Made by a program: the position numbers and the translations under genes. A stretch of DNA of 32,290 nucleotides. Source: UBA1425 sp045537495 (lineage in GTDB: Bacteria; Bacillota; Clostridia; Oscillospirales; Acutalibacteraceae). Position 1 is the stretch's first letter. Each line of letters starts with the position of its first letter. Below are positions 1-7,173 of this stretch, piece after piece. The stretch is taken from positions 1 through 32,290 of the forward strand of contig JAZSPN010000022.1 of NCBI GenBank assembly GCA_045537495.1. Direction: 5' to 3'. The notes below the pieces were generated by a model that was not told where the DNA came from, did no database searches, and saw only the letters and a list, made by a program, of their open reading frames with translations.

Positions 1-718
1 TTCCGCTCTCAAAGTTATCTACAAGTGCATCACTGATTGCGTCGGGTTTTTCGGTGACTATCATGACTTCCTTTGATCTGTCAAGGCCTTCGACTACAAA
101 GTCAACGGTTTTAAGTCCCGCTGCATAAGTTACAATCGAGTAAAGAGGCAGAATCCAGCTTTTCATAATGAATCCGCAGATTATATACAGAATTACATTA
201 TAAACCATTACGAAGGTGCCTACAGTGATATTGAGCTTTTTTGAAAAAATTACAGCCATAACTTCTATACCGTCAATGGCACCGCCATATCTTATCGTCA
301 TACCGCTGCCGACACCTGAAATCATACCTCCGAATAACGCGCACAAAAGAAGATCTTCGCCTGCAAGAGGAGAAGCCATGCTGACATCAATGGGAAGTAT
401 GTCTGTTATCAGCCATGAAGCTGTTGAGTAAATTGAAACGGTAAAAAGCGAGTAAACGGTGAATGTCGGACCTTGTTTCTTTAAGCCGAACAGAAACAGC
501 GGAACATTGAGTATCACGAGGAAAAGTGACAGTGTGAGATATTCCGGTGTGATCTGTGAAAGAAGTATGGAAGTACCGGATATTCCGCTGTCGTAAAGCT
601 TTACCGGTGCAAGAAAAACTGTTACACCGAACGCGTTGATACAACCTGCAACAAACAGAAGAAGAAAGTTTTTAATCTTCAATTTTTTTAGATCGGAAAA
701 GAATTCTTTAAATTTCAA
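1..718 (-). CDS. YitT family membrane protein (3' end cut by window edge)
   Basis: Polytopic membrane protein of the YitT/DUF161 family; transport or sensing roles have been suggested for the family but the function is not established. About 239 residues are visible. I read five to six hydrophobic segments, a Gly-rich stretch (GSGMTIRYGGAIDG) typical of the family core, and then the beginning of the soluble C-terminal DUF2179-like domain (SKEVMIVTEKPDAISDAL), which is cut off at base 1. No ATG fits the N-terminus. A TTG at 716-718 is preceded by GAGGTG seven bases upstream, so I take TTG as the start. It lies 60 bases downstream of the Cys-rich Feo partner with no terminator between, so it may be read through from the feo promoter; whether it has any link to iron is unknown. 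Confidence 0.8.
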   Translation of the reverse strand, partial: MKFKEFFSDLKKLKIKNFLLLFVAGCINAFGVTVFLAPVKLYDSGISGTSILLSQITPEYLTLSLFLVILNVPLFLFGLKKQGPTFTVYSLFTVSIYSTASWLITDILPIDVSMASPLAGEDLLLCALFGGMISGVGSGMTIRYGGAIDGIEVMAVIFSKKLNITVGTFVMVYNVILYIICGFIMKSWILPLYSIVTYAAGLKTVDFVVEGLDRSKEVMIVTEKPDAISDALVDNFESG

Positions 719-778
719 AAATTGACACCTCTGCTTCCGAAAATAAAAATGAATAAATTGAAATGGAGTATTTGCAGG

Positions 779-952
779 CTATTCTTCCTTTTTATGGCAG
801 AATTCCGATGCGGCACAGCCGTTACAACCGCAACCGCATGAATGCTTGCCGTTTTTTCTGTTTTTGATTCCCTTGACAATGATCGAGAAAAAAATCACGG
901 CAATAATAAGGGTGATAATAATTGTGGAGAGATTTTCCGAGATGAATGACAT
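779..952 (-). CDS. FeoB-associated Cys-rich membrane protein
   Basis: A 57-residue protein. One N-terminal membrane helix (about residues 8-27, rich in Ile/Leu/Val/Phe) is followed by a basic stretch and a cysteine cluster CGCGCNGC, with one more Cys near the end (EFC). This is the layout of the FeoB-associated Cys-rich family (PF12669), small proteins encoded after feoB in Firmicutes and thought to assist ferrous iron uptake, perhaps by binding metal at the inner face of the membrane. AGGAGG stands seven bases before the ATG. The start is 12 bases after the feoB stop, so it is clearly in the feo operon. Confidence 0.88.
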   Translation of the reverse strand: MSFISENLSTIIITLIIAVIFFSIIVKGIKNRKNGKHSCGCGCNGCAASEFCHKKEE

Positions 953-964
953 TTTAAAACCTCC

Positions 965-3124
965 TTATTTTTTGTTTATCTTTGTTTTATACTTGTTGGG
1001 CCTGAAAATGAGATATAAAAGTGTAATAATCAGTGCACAAGCTATAATTGTGCCGATGAGGCTTCCGTCACCGTTAAAGAGCGAACCGAGCTGGAATACG
1101 ATGAAAGAGATGGCGTAGGCGAATGCCGTCATGTAGGTGAGAGTAAAAGCGGTCCATTTCGCGCTGTTCATTTCACGTCGTATTGCACCCATTGCGGCAA
1201 AGCACGGTGCACAGAGAAGATTGAAAATCATAAAGGAAAATGCAGAAACCTTGTTTCCCGAGAAGAATTCCTGACCGAGGAGTGCAAGCTCAGAACTTCC
1301 GTTTTCAACGAGGCTGTGAGCAAGATCGGAGCTGTTCATCGAAGAGAGAGCACCGAAAACTCCGACAACCTCTTCCTTGGCGAGCAAGCCGAGAATGGTT
1401 GCAACGGCGGCCTGCCATGTTCCGAAGCCGAGAGGCTTGAACAAAACGGCGATAAAACTTCCGATTAAATTCAGAATTGAATTGTCTGTACCGTTCGATA
1501 TGTAGTGTAAACCTCCATCGAGAGAGAGGCTGTTAAGAAGCCAGATGATTACACTTGCGGCAAGAATAACGGTGCCTGCACGTTTTATGAACGACCAACC
1601 GCGTTCCCACGTGGCTCTGAAAATATTTGAGGGCAGGGGAAGGTGATACGGCGGAAGCTCCATGACGAAAGGAGCGGGTTTCCCTGCAAAAACCTTTGTT
1701 TTGTTGAGTATTGTTCCCGTGATGACGACGGCGGAGATTCCGATTAAATAAGCGGAAGTGGCAACCCACGGGCTGTTGTTGAAGAGAGCGCCTGCTATAA
1801 AACCGACGATAGGCATTTTTGCGCCGCAAGGGATGAAACCCGTGGTGATTATTGTCATTCTTCTGTCACGTTCCTGCTCAATGGTACGGGATGCCATGAT
1901 TCCGGGCACACCGCAACCCGATGCAACAAGAAGCGGGATAAACGATTTACCCGAAAGCCCGAATTTGCAGAAAACACGGTCCATGATAAATGCTACTCTG
2001 GACATATAACCGCAGTCTTCGAGTATGGAAAGCAGGAAGAAGAGGATAAACATCTGAGGAACAAATCCGAGAACTGATCCGACACCGCCGAAAATTCCGT
2101 CGGCAATAAGGCTTGTAAGCCACGGTGCACAGTTGACGGAGCGGAGAAAATCGGTGACAAAAGGAATGATCCATGTTCCGAACAATGTATCGTTCATGAA
2201 GGTTACGGTACTGTTGCCGATTGTGCCGATTGAAATCGTGTAAACGAGTAACATTATCAGCACGAAAATCGGGATGGCGAGGACTCTGTTCGTGATAATT
2301 CTGTCGATTTTGTCGGAAATAGTGAGTCTGTTTGTGCTTTTCTTTTTATAAGAATCCTTTAAAACCGAGGCTATGTAGTTATAACGTTCGTTGGTGATTA
2401 TACTTTCGGAATCGTCATCAAGCTCCTTTTCCGTATCGGTAATATCTTTTTCGATGTGACGGATAATATCTTCACTGAGATTAAGCTCCGAAAGCACCTT
2501 CGCATCACGCTCAAACAGCTTGATGGAATACCATCTTTGAAGCTCCTCCGGCATATCGTGTACCGTTATTTCTTCAATGTGCGCAAGAGTATGCTCAACA
2601 GTACCCGAAAAGTAGTGCTTCGTTAAAGGTGCGCTGTTTTGTGCCGCGAAAACGGCAGCATCGGCGGCCTCATCCGTCCCGATGCCTTTCAGCGCCGAAA
2701 TCTCAACAATTTTGCAGCCGAGAGCAGAGGACAGCTTTTCGATGTCGATTTTGTCGCCTTTTTTTCTGACGATATCCATCATGTTGATTGCGATGACAAC
2801 GGGGATACCGAGCTCTGAAAGCTGAGTGGTAAGATAAAGATTTCTCTCGAGGTTGGTACCGTCAACGATATTGAGAATTGCATCGGGACGGTCGTTAAAA
2901 AGATACTCTCTCGAAACGACCTCTTCAAGAGTGTACGGAGAAAGAGAATATATTCCGGGAAGGTCTACAAGAGTAACATCCGGGTTTCTCTTCAACTGAC
3001 CTTCTTTTTTTTCGACAGTAACACCGGGCCAGTTGCCGACGTACTGGTTAGAGCCTGTGAGAGCGTTGAAAAGTGTCGTCTTACCCGAGTTGGGGTTACC
3101 CGCAAGAGCAATTTTTACAGACAA
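965..3124 (-). CDS. feoB: Ferrous iron transport protein B (FeoB)
   Basis: Cytoplasmic-membrane Fe(II) transporter with an N-terminal G-protein domain. With the start chosen here (TTG at 3122-3124) it has 719 residues. The G1 motif GNPNSGKT is at residues 9-16, G3 DLPG at 54-57 and G4 NMMD at 114-117. A helical spacer follows, then the membrane part with two gate repeats; the conserved Cys-containing gate motifs are present (ASGCGVPGIMASR in the first, LLCAPCFAAMGAIRRE in the second). I prefer the TTG because AAAGGAAG lies six to seven bases upstream and the product then begins MSVKIALAGNPNSGK, as FeoB proteins usually do. A longer in-frame ATG at 3160 has no ribosome site and begins next to the operator-like palindrome. 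feoA lies upstream and the Cys-rich partner downstream. Confidence 0.95.
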   Translation of the reverse strand: MSVKIALAGNPNSGKTTLFNALTGSNQYVGNWPGVTVEKKEGQLKRNPDVTLVDLPGIYSLSPYTLEEVVSREYLFNDRPDAILNIVDGTNLERNLYLTTQLSELGIPVVIAINMMDIVRKKGDKIDIEKLSSALGCKIVEISALKGIGTDEAADAAVFAAQNSAPLTKHYFSGTVEHTLAHIEEITVHDMPEELQRWYSIKLFERDAKVLSELNLSEDIIRHIEKDITDTEKELDDDSESIITNERYNYIASVLKDSYKKKSTNRLTISDKIDRIITNRVLAIPIFVLIMLLVYTISIGTIGNSTVTFMNDTLFGTWIIPFVTDFLRSVNCAPWLTSLIADGIFGGVGSVLGFVPQMFILFFLLSILEDCGYMSRVAFIMDRVFCKFGLSGKSFIPLLVASGCGVPGIMASRTIEQERDRRMTIITTGFIPCGAKMPIVGFIAGALFNNSPWVATSAYLIGISAVVITGTILNKTKVFAGKPAPFVMELPPYHLPLPSNIFRATWERGWSFIKRAGTVILAASVIIWLLNSLSLDGGLHYISNGTDNSILNLIGSFIAVLFKPLGFGTWQAAVATILGLLAKEEVVGVFGALSSMNSSDLAHSLVENGSSELALLGQEFFSGNKVSAFSFMIFNLLCAPCFAAMGAIRREMNSAKWTAFTLTYMTAFAYAISFIVFQLGSLFNGDGSLIGTIIACALIITLLYLIFRPNKYKTKINKK

Positions 3125-3141
3125 TTTTATCTTCCTTTCTT

Positions 3142-3159
3142 TGTTAGAAGGTGCTAACA
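3142..3159. promoter_or_regulatory. Second copy of the TGTTAG-N6-CTAACA palindrome, feoA-feoB gap
   Basis: A perfect 6-base inverted repeat with a 6-base centre between the feoA stop and the feoB ribosome site. The arms and the flanking bases on the left-hand gene side (TAAATGTTAGCA) are the same as in the copy overlapping the feoA promoter. It may be a second metalloregulator site, or act as an RNA hairpin just before the feoB ribosome site. Confidence 0.6.
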
Positions 3160-3172
3160 TTTAGCCGAAAAA

Positions 3173-3394
3173 TTAAACTATTTCAATGATATCGGCATCC
3201 GATTTGCGTATTGAGAGTTCATAGCCGCGGACGGTAACTTCAATCGGATCACCGAGCGGAGCGACTTTTCTTACATAAATCTCGACACCCTTGGTGATGC
3301 CCATATCCATGATTCTGCGTCTGACGGCACCTTCACCGTGAACCTTTGCCACTTTAGCTGTTTTTCCGATTTTTACATCTCTGAGTGTTTTCAT
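3173..3394 (-). CDS. feoA: Ferrous iron transport protein A (FeoA)
   Basis: A 73-residue cytoplasmic SH3-like protein that works with FeoB in Fe(II) uptake. The core matches the family: GEGAVRRRIMDMGITKGVEI in the first half, then PLGDPIEVTVRGYELSIRKS near the C-terminus, which is the signature FeoA loop. GGAGG lies five bases before the ATG. It is the first gene of the operon, 48 bases upstream of feoB (TTG start). The sigma-A-type promoter and palindromic operator directly upstream suggest metal-responsive control of the whole operon. Confidence 0.94.
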   Translation of the reverse strand: MKTLRDVKIGKTAKVAKVHGEGAVRRRIMDMGITKGVEIYVRKVAPLGDPIEVTVRGYELSIRKSDADIIEIV

Positions 3395-3412
3395 GTTTTC
3401 CTCCGAAAATGT

Positions 3413-3430
3413 TGTTAGTCTATGCTAACA
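3413..3430. promoter_or_regulatory. Operator-like palindrome TGTTAG-N6-CTAACA at the feoA promoter
   Basis: Perfect inverted repeat with 6-base arms, located 4 bases downstream of the -10 box, so it covers the predicted transcription start. Its GTTAG/CTAAC arms resemble the inner part of DtxR/IdeR-type iron boxes (GTTAG..CTAAC), so a DtxR-family repressor is the likeliest partner. That assignment is inference; no such regulator is encoded in the window. Confidence 0.65.
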
Positions 3431-3433
3431 TTT

Positions 3434-3462
3434 ATATTACACCATACAAAGATATTTGTCAA
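3434..3462 (-). promoter_or_regulatory. feo operon promoter (sigma-A type)
   Basis: On the minus strand TTGACA (3457-3462) and TAATAT (3434-3439) are separated by exactly 17 bases. The predicted start near 3427 falls inside the palindrome at 3413-3430 and leaves a leader of roughly 30 bases before feoA. Confidence 0.75.
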
Positions 3463-3476
3463 TAGTTTAATAGGAT

Positions 3477-4892
3477 TTAATTGTTTTTTCTGTTGATTGA
3501 TTCTCTTAAAATAAGACGTTTCAACGCTCTGAAATTAAAAGGAAACAGTGGGTACAGGTAAGACCTTCCGCTGACGGTTTTAGTCGAAGCTGCGAGAACA
3601 AATACGAGAATATAACCGACCGCAAAACCGACATAGTTGAATAAAGCCGTAAGAATGAGCACAAATACGCGGCACAGCTTATACGCGTGTCCGAGTTCAA
3701 AACTCGGCTGTGTGAAATTTGCAATTGCGACAAATGCCATATATAAAACTACCTCGGACGTCATCCATTTTGCATTTACGGCAAACTCTCCGAGCACAAG
3801 CGCACTGATGACGCTGAAAGAATTACTCAGAGAGTTCGGCGTATTAAGTGAGGCAAGCTTTAAAGTATCAATTACAAGCTCTATCAGGATTAGCTGAACG
3901 AAGACAGGCACTCCGACGGCTTCTTCGATTTTTATAAATGACAGTCGGTCGGGGATGATTTCGGGATTTTTTATAAGAAGGTACCAGACGGGAGTCAGAA
4001 ACAAAGTCGAAGAAAAAACGGTGAGTCTTACAAGTCGGAGAAATGAGCCGAGAAAGGCGGGGAAATAAAAATCGTTGGTATCCTGCAAAAAGTCGAAAAA
4101 GCTTGTCGGAATGATCATGGCGGCAGGAGAGTTGTCGGAGATTATAATGATACTGCCTTCCGCAACGGAGGCTGCCGCCGAGTCGGGCCTTTCGGTGTAA
4201 CGCACCCGCGGAAACGGATTGAAGGAATGTCCCGAAACCAGACACTCGAGAATGCCTTCGGGTGACATACATATCGTATCAACATTTATTTTCTGAAGCT
4301 TGCTCATAACCTTGCTCAGGGTGTTTTGGTCAACACGTCCGTCGAAATAGCAGACGGCAATATCCAGCTTGGATTTTTTTCCGAGCTGCATCAGAGTTAT
4401 TGTAAGTGACGGATCGCGAAGACGTCTTCGAAGAAGCGTTGTGTTCATGATGAGTGATTCGCTGAATCCCTCGTGAGGACCTATAAGAACACGGTTGTTT
4501 TCGGGCTCCTGCGGTTCACGGGCGGGATAGCTTCTGATATCGGCCGTTATTATTTTATCGAATCCGTCAACGATTATCGCTGCCTGTCCCGACAGAACAA
4601 AGGTGACGGCATCTTCAAAATTGTCGCAAAGACCGGTTTCGGCGAAAGGAATAAATCTGTCGGCAAAGCTCTGTGCGTTGAGAAAAAACTGAGGCGCTGT
4701 TTCTGTTTCCGCACACAGATCTCCGACAATTTTTGTCGATATTTCGTTGATTACCATTCCGTTGACAAAATACATCTTCAGATCTCTTGAATTGATTCTC
4801 AGTGTTCTGCAAACGATATCGAAGCTTCTGCCGTAGCCGAGAGCTGTTTCAAACGATTGTACATCCTCTGTAAAATTTCCCGATATATTCAT
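3477..4892 (-). CDS. GerA family spore germination protein (GerAA/SpoVAF-like)
   Basis: Inner-membrane spore protein of the GerA family. With the start chosen here it has 471 residues, the usual family size. The N-terminal half is soluble (phosphoserine-free alpha/beta part with the conserved GPHEGFSESLIMNTTLLRRRLRDP-type stretch, the GerA signature region). The C-terminal half has four to five membrane segments, with the conserved PDRLSFIKIEEAVGVPVF and SLNTPNSLSNSF-type segments. No gerB/gerC partner is next to it, so it may be a stand-alone or SpoVAF-like member. A longer frame begins at 4967, but that region is the terminator hairpin of the preceding gene. The ATG at 4890-4892 has a GGTGG ribosome site just upstream, and I use it. 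Confidence 0.85.
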   Translation of the reverse strand: MNISGNFTEDVQSFETALGYGRSFDIVCRTLRINSRDLKMYFVNGMVINEISTKIVGDLCAETETAPQFFLNAQSFADRFIPFAETGLCDNFEDAVTFVLSGQAAIIVDGFDKIITADIRSYPAREPQEPENNRVLIGPHEGFSESLIMNTTLLRRRLRDPSLTITLMQLGKKSKLDIAVCYFDGRVDQNTLSKVMSKLQKINVDTICMSPEGILECLVSGHSFNPFPRVRYTERPDSAAASVAEGSIIIISDNSPAAMIIPTSFFDFLQDTNDFYFPAFLGSFLRLVRLTVFSSTLFLTPVWYLLIKNPEIIPDRLSFIKIEEAVGVPVFVQLILIELVIDTLKLASLNTPNSLSNSFSVISALVLGEFAVNAKWMTSEVVLYMAFVAIANFTQPSFELGHAYKLCRVFVLILTALFNYVGFAVGYILVFVLAASTKTVSGRSYLYPLFPFNFRALKRLILRESINRKNN

Positions 4893-4900
4893 AATTACCA

Positions 4901-4940
4901 CCAAAAAAATAACTGTGCAGATATTACATACACAGTTATT
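4901..4940 (-). terminator. Intrinsic terminator after the SpoIID/peptidoglycan-binding gene
   Basis: On the minus strand AATAACTGTG (4931-4940) pairs with CACAGTTATT (4908-4917) around a 13-base loop and runs straight into seven T residues. It lies 14 bases beyond the stop of the gene at 4954 and ends just before the ribosome site of the GerA gene. Confidence 0.82.
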
Positions 4941-4953
4941 TTGACTGTTTTTT

Positions 4954-6297
4954 TCAGCGGTATTCATTATAAAGATTTACAATGGCATTCCATGTTACGG
5001 GACCGACTTCTCCCGTTTCGAGTATGTCGGAAATTCTTTGAACGGCAAGAACGGCATTTCTTGTACGGTTACCGTAAATTCCGTCAACGGTGATGAGAGG
5101 TACCGACGGATTATTCTGAGCAATTACCCGAAGGAAGGTCTGGAGCTGTTCAACGATTTTGCCCGAGGAACCCGTGGTGATGAAGTATCCCGGATAAAGT
5201 AATGACGAGTAGCTCTTGTATTCTTCGGGAAGAGCATAGAGCACACCGTTGTACGCTTCCGTCAGAAGATTCCACGTAGCTCTGCCGACGATTCCGTCAT
5301 CGGTAAGACCGTAATAGCGCTGGAATACTTTGACAGCTTCTTCCGTCTGAGGTCCGAAAATTCCGTCGGAATCAACTTCTTTCAGTGCGGGATTGAAGAA
5401 CGCAAGGAAGTTCAGATAGTACTGAATGGTCCATACGGGCATACCTCGGTCACCGCGCCTGAGTACACGGCTGTACATTCTCTCAACCTCACTTATGGTG
5501 ATTCCTTCACTGTAAAGCTCTGACAGACGTTTTACGCTGTTATAGATATATTTTAGTCTGTACCAAGTTTCTTTGCCGACAATTCCGTCAACGGCGAGTC
5601 CGAATATCTGCTGAAAAGCAATAACCGATTTTCTTGTTGCGCCGTTGAAAATTCCTGCATTGACTTCCACTTTCGGAATGGCGGGATAATTGGCGGCAAT
5701 TCTGTTGAGCTGGCGCTGAATTGTACGTACCTCTTCTCCGGCACTTCCGAGTCGGAAGGGAGTGCCGGGATATGACTGAATGTTTACGGCGGTAGGTGCA
5801 TTGTAAACGATGTAAATATCGTTTCCGTAATAGGTGCGGAGAATTCGCAGTGATGAGTAGCCGTTATAAGCAAGATCGACCGTTCCCCATTGCGAAAGAC
5901 CGTTACAGGTGGTGCCTCTTCCGCTGCAATACTGAGCAGCCAGCGGCTGAATCTGATCGGAGCGTGCAATGTAGCTGTTAAACTGTTCATCCACTATTGC
6001 TGTTATCGTGTTGAAATATTCCCGTCCCGGGATAAATGACTGATCGAAGGCCGTATCGTTTGTGATATCAAAATCGTAACCCTGAGATCTGTAATATTCG
6101 ATATAGACACGATTCAGGGCGAATGACGTGATAGCGAAAATATTTGCCCTGAGTGACTCTTTCGGCCAGGTCGGATAAATTTCGGAGCTGGCAACATTTT
6201 TGATGTAATCGATAAAGGGTACACGTATATTTCGGGCTGATGAAGTCGGCGCTCCGAGGTGAACGGTTATATATGTCGGTATTCTCGGTTCAGGCAT
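4954..6297 (-). CDS. SpoIID-domain protein with three peptidoglycan-binding domains
   Basis: A 447-residue protein. Residues ~10-165 match a SpoIID-type lytic transglycosylase domain. The stretch NVASSEIYPTWPKESLRAN (34-52) corresponds to the SpoIID active-site segment, with E39 in the place of the catalytic glutamate, and CNGLSQWGTVDLAYNGY (131-147) to its conserved C-terminal part. Three peptidoglycan_binding_1 repeats follow at about 180-250, 280-348 and 375-445, each with the DGI[FVY]G pattern. I see no signal peptide or membrane helix, unlike classical membrane-anchored SpoIID, so it probably acts in or on the forespore or mother cell, for example at the cortex or coat. The start codon follows directly on the stop of the upstream gene (TAAATG), and its GGAGG site lies inside that gene, so the two are translationally coupled. 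Confidence 0.82.
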   Translation of the reverse strand: MPEPRIPTYITVHLGAPTSSARNIRVPFIDYIKNVASSEIYPTWPKESLRANIFAITSFALNRVYIEYYRSQGYDFDITNDTAFDQSFIPGREYFNTITAIVDEQFNSYIARSDQIQPLAAQYCSGRGTTCNGLSQWGTVDLAYNGYSSLRILRTYYGNDIYIVYNAPTAVNIQSYPGTPFRLGSAGEEVRTIQRQLNRIAANYPAIPKVEVNAGIFNGATRKSVIAFQQIFGLAVDGIVGKETWYRLKYIYNSVKRLSELYSEGITISEVERMYSRVLRRGDRGMPVWTIQYYLNFLAFFNPALKEVDSDGIFGPQTEEAVKVFQRYYGLTDDGIVGRATWNLLTEAYNGVLYALPEEYKSYSSLLYPGYFITTGSSGKIVEQLQTFLRVIAQNNPSVPLITVDGIYGNRTRNAVLAVQRISDILETGEVGPVTWNAIVNLYNEYR

Positions 6298-7059
6298 TTA
6301 ATCGCCTCCGTTCATGGTGTCGTAGATTTCGGTGTTTACCGTGTTGGAGTCGGCGCCCGCGGTGCGCGTTCCCGGAATCATTTCGACGAGCTGAGTGGTT
6401 TCTATTCCGTCAAAAATGACACAGTTTTTTATGGTGACACTGTTGTATGACGGATGAGTGACCTCGATATCGTAAGTCGCGTAGGGCTGTAACGAAGAAG
6501 GATAAATCGACAGGCTTCTGTCGGGAGCCGGTAAAGTTATTCTGCTCATTATTCCGCTTAAATCGGTATGTTCTTCATAAAAAATATTATCTCTTGTGTC
6601 GAAACGTTTTTTGACCACAACATTTGCGTTGGAAATCGGGAATGTCTGTTCACCTGCAAAAACCTGGACACGGAGAAATCCCGATCTCGGGTTATCAACG
6701 ATAAACTCTTCAATGTTTCTGTACACTTTTAAAGTTCCGTTGTTGTACGGAGGATACATTTCAGCCGATTCCGCGAACATGAGCTCATCTCTTATTGCAG
6801 TACCTTCCTCAACGGTAGGTATTCTTTCGTTCTGAGATTCAATACGCGATACGTTTTCCCTTAAATTTGAAAGACCGTCATTCTCGTCAATGTTTAAAGT
6901 CGTGTCGTCGTTTTCGGCGACGGTCGCGACGGCGCTGACGCTGTCATTTTCATCTGCCGTGCTTTTTTCTTCGGAAGAGAATTTAGGATTCCTTTTGCTG
7001 AATTCCATTAACTCACGTCTGTATTTGTCGATAACGGGATCGATTTTATCGTTATTCAT
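6298..7059 (-). CDS. Hypothetical spore-associated protein with carboxypeptidase-regulatory-like domain
   Basis: A 253-residue protein. The N-terminal half (about 1-110) is polar, rich in Asp/Glu/Asn/Ser and probably disordered. The second half (about 125-235) begins GFLRVQVFAGEQTFPISNANV and looks like a beta-sandwich of the carboxypeptidase regulatory (CarboxypepD_reg/Ig-like) type: a 'processing of prior strand' pattern with ..DLSG..SRITLPAP.. and ..YATYDIEVTHPSYNSVTIKNC.. No signal peptide is visible. It is coupled without a gap to the SpoIID/peptidoglycan-binding gene, so it probably works with that protein in spore wall assembly. The function is not established. ATG preceded by GGAAAGGATGG. 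Confidence 0.65.
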   Translation of the reverse strand: MNNDKIDPVIDKYRRELMEFSKRNPKFSSEEKSTADENDSVSAVATVAENDDTTLNIDENDGLSNLRENVSRIESQNERIPTVEEGTAIRDELMFAESAEMYPPYNNGTLKVYRNIEEFIVDNPRSGFLRVQVFAGEQTFPISNANVVVKKRFDTRDNIFYEEHTDLSGIMSRITLPAPDRSLSIYPSSLQPYATYDIEVTHPSYNSVTIKNCVIFDGIETTQLVEMIPGTRTAGADSNTVNTEIYDTMNGGD

Positions 7060-7087
7060 AGAACCATCCTTTCCGATTATTCTATAA

Positions 7088-7113
7088 TATTATATGCGTC
7101 GGGGAATTTAAGT
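7088..7113 (-). promoter_or_regulatory. Possible late-sporulation promoter for the 7059/6297 pair
   Basis: On the minus strand CATATAATA (7088-7096) fits the CATANNNTA form of mother-cell sigma-K/sigma-E type -10 boxes, with an AC dinucleotide 15 bases upstream. No good sigma-A -35 stands at the right distance. The match is short and AT-rich, so this is tentative. Confidence 0.3.
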
Positions 7114-7124
7114 TACACTCCGAC

Positions 7125-7153
7125 TTGAATTTTGAGAGGATAAATGGTATAAT
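7125..7153 (+). promoter_or_regulatory. Promoter of the alcohol dehydrogenase gene (sigma-A type)
   Basis: TTGAAT (7125-7130) and TATAAT (7148-7153) are separated by 17 bases, about 20 bases before the ATG. The leader is very short, with CGGAGGG inside it. Confidence 0.75.
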
Positions 7154-7173
7154 CCAAAAACGGAGGGATTACC

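Noticed and set aside
3125..3160. Longer FeoB start at ATG 3160
   Set aside because: No ribosome site and it would place an operator-like palindrome in the coding region; the TTG at 3124 is better supported.
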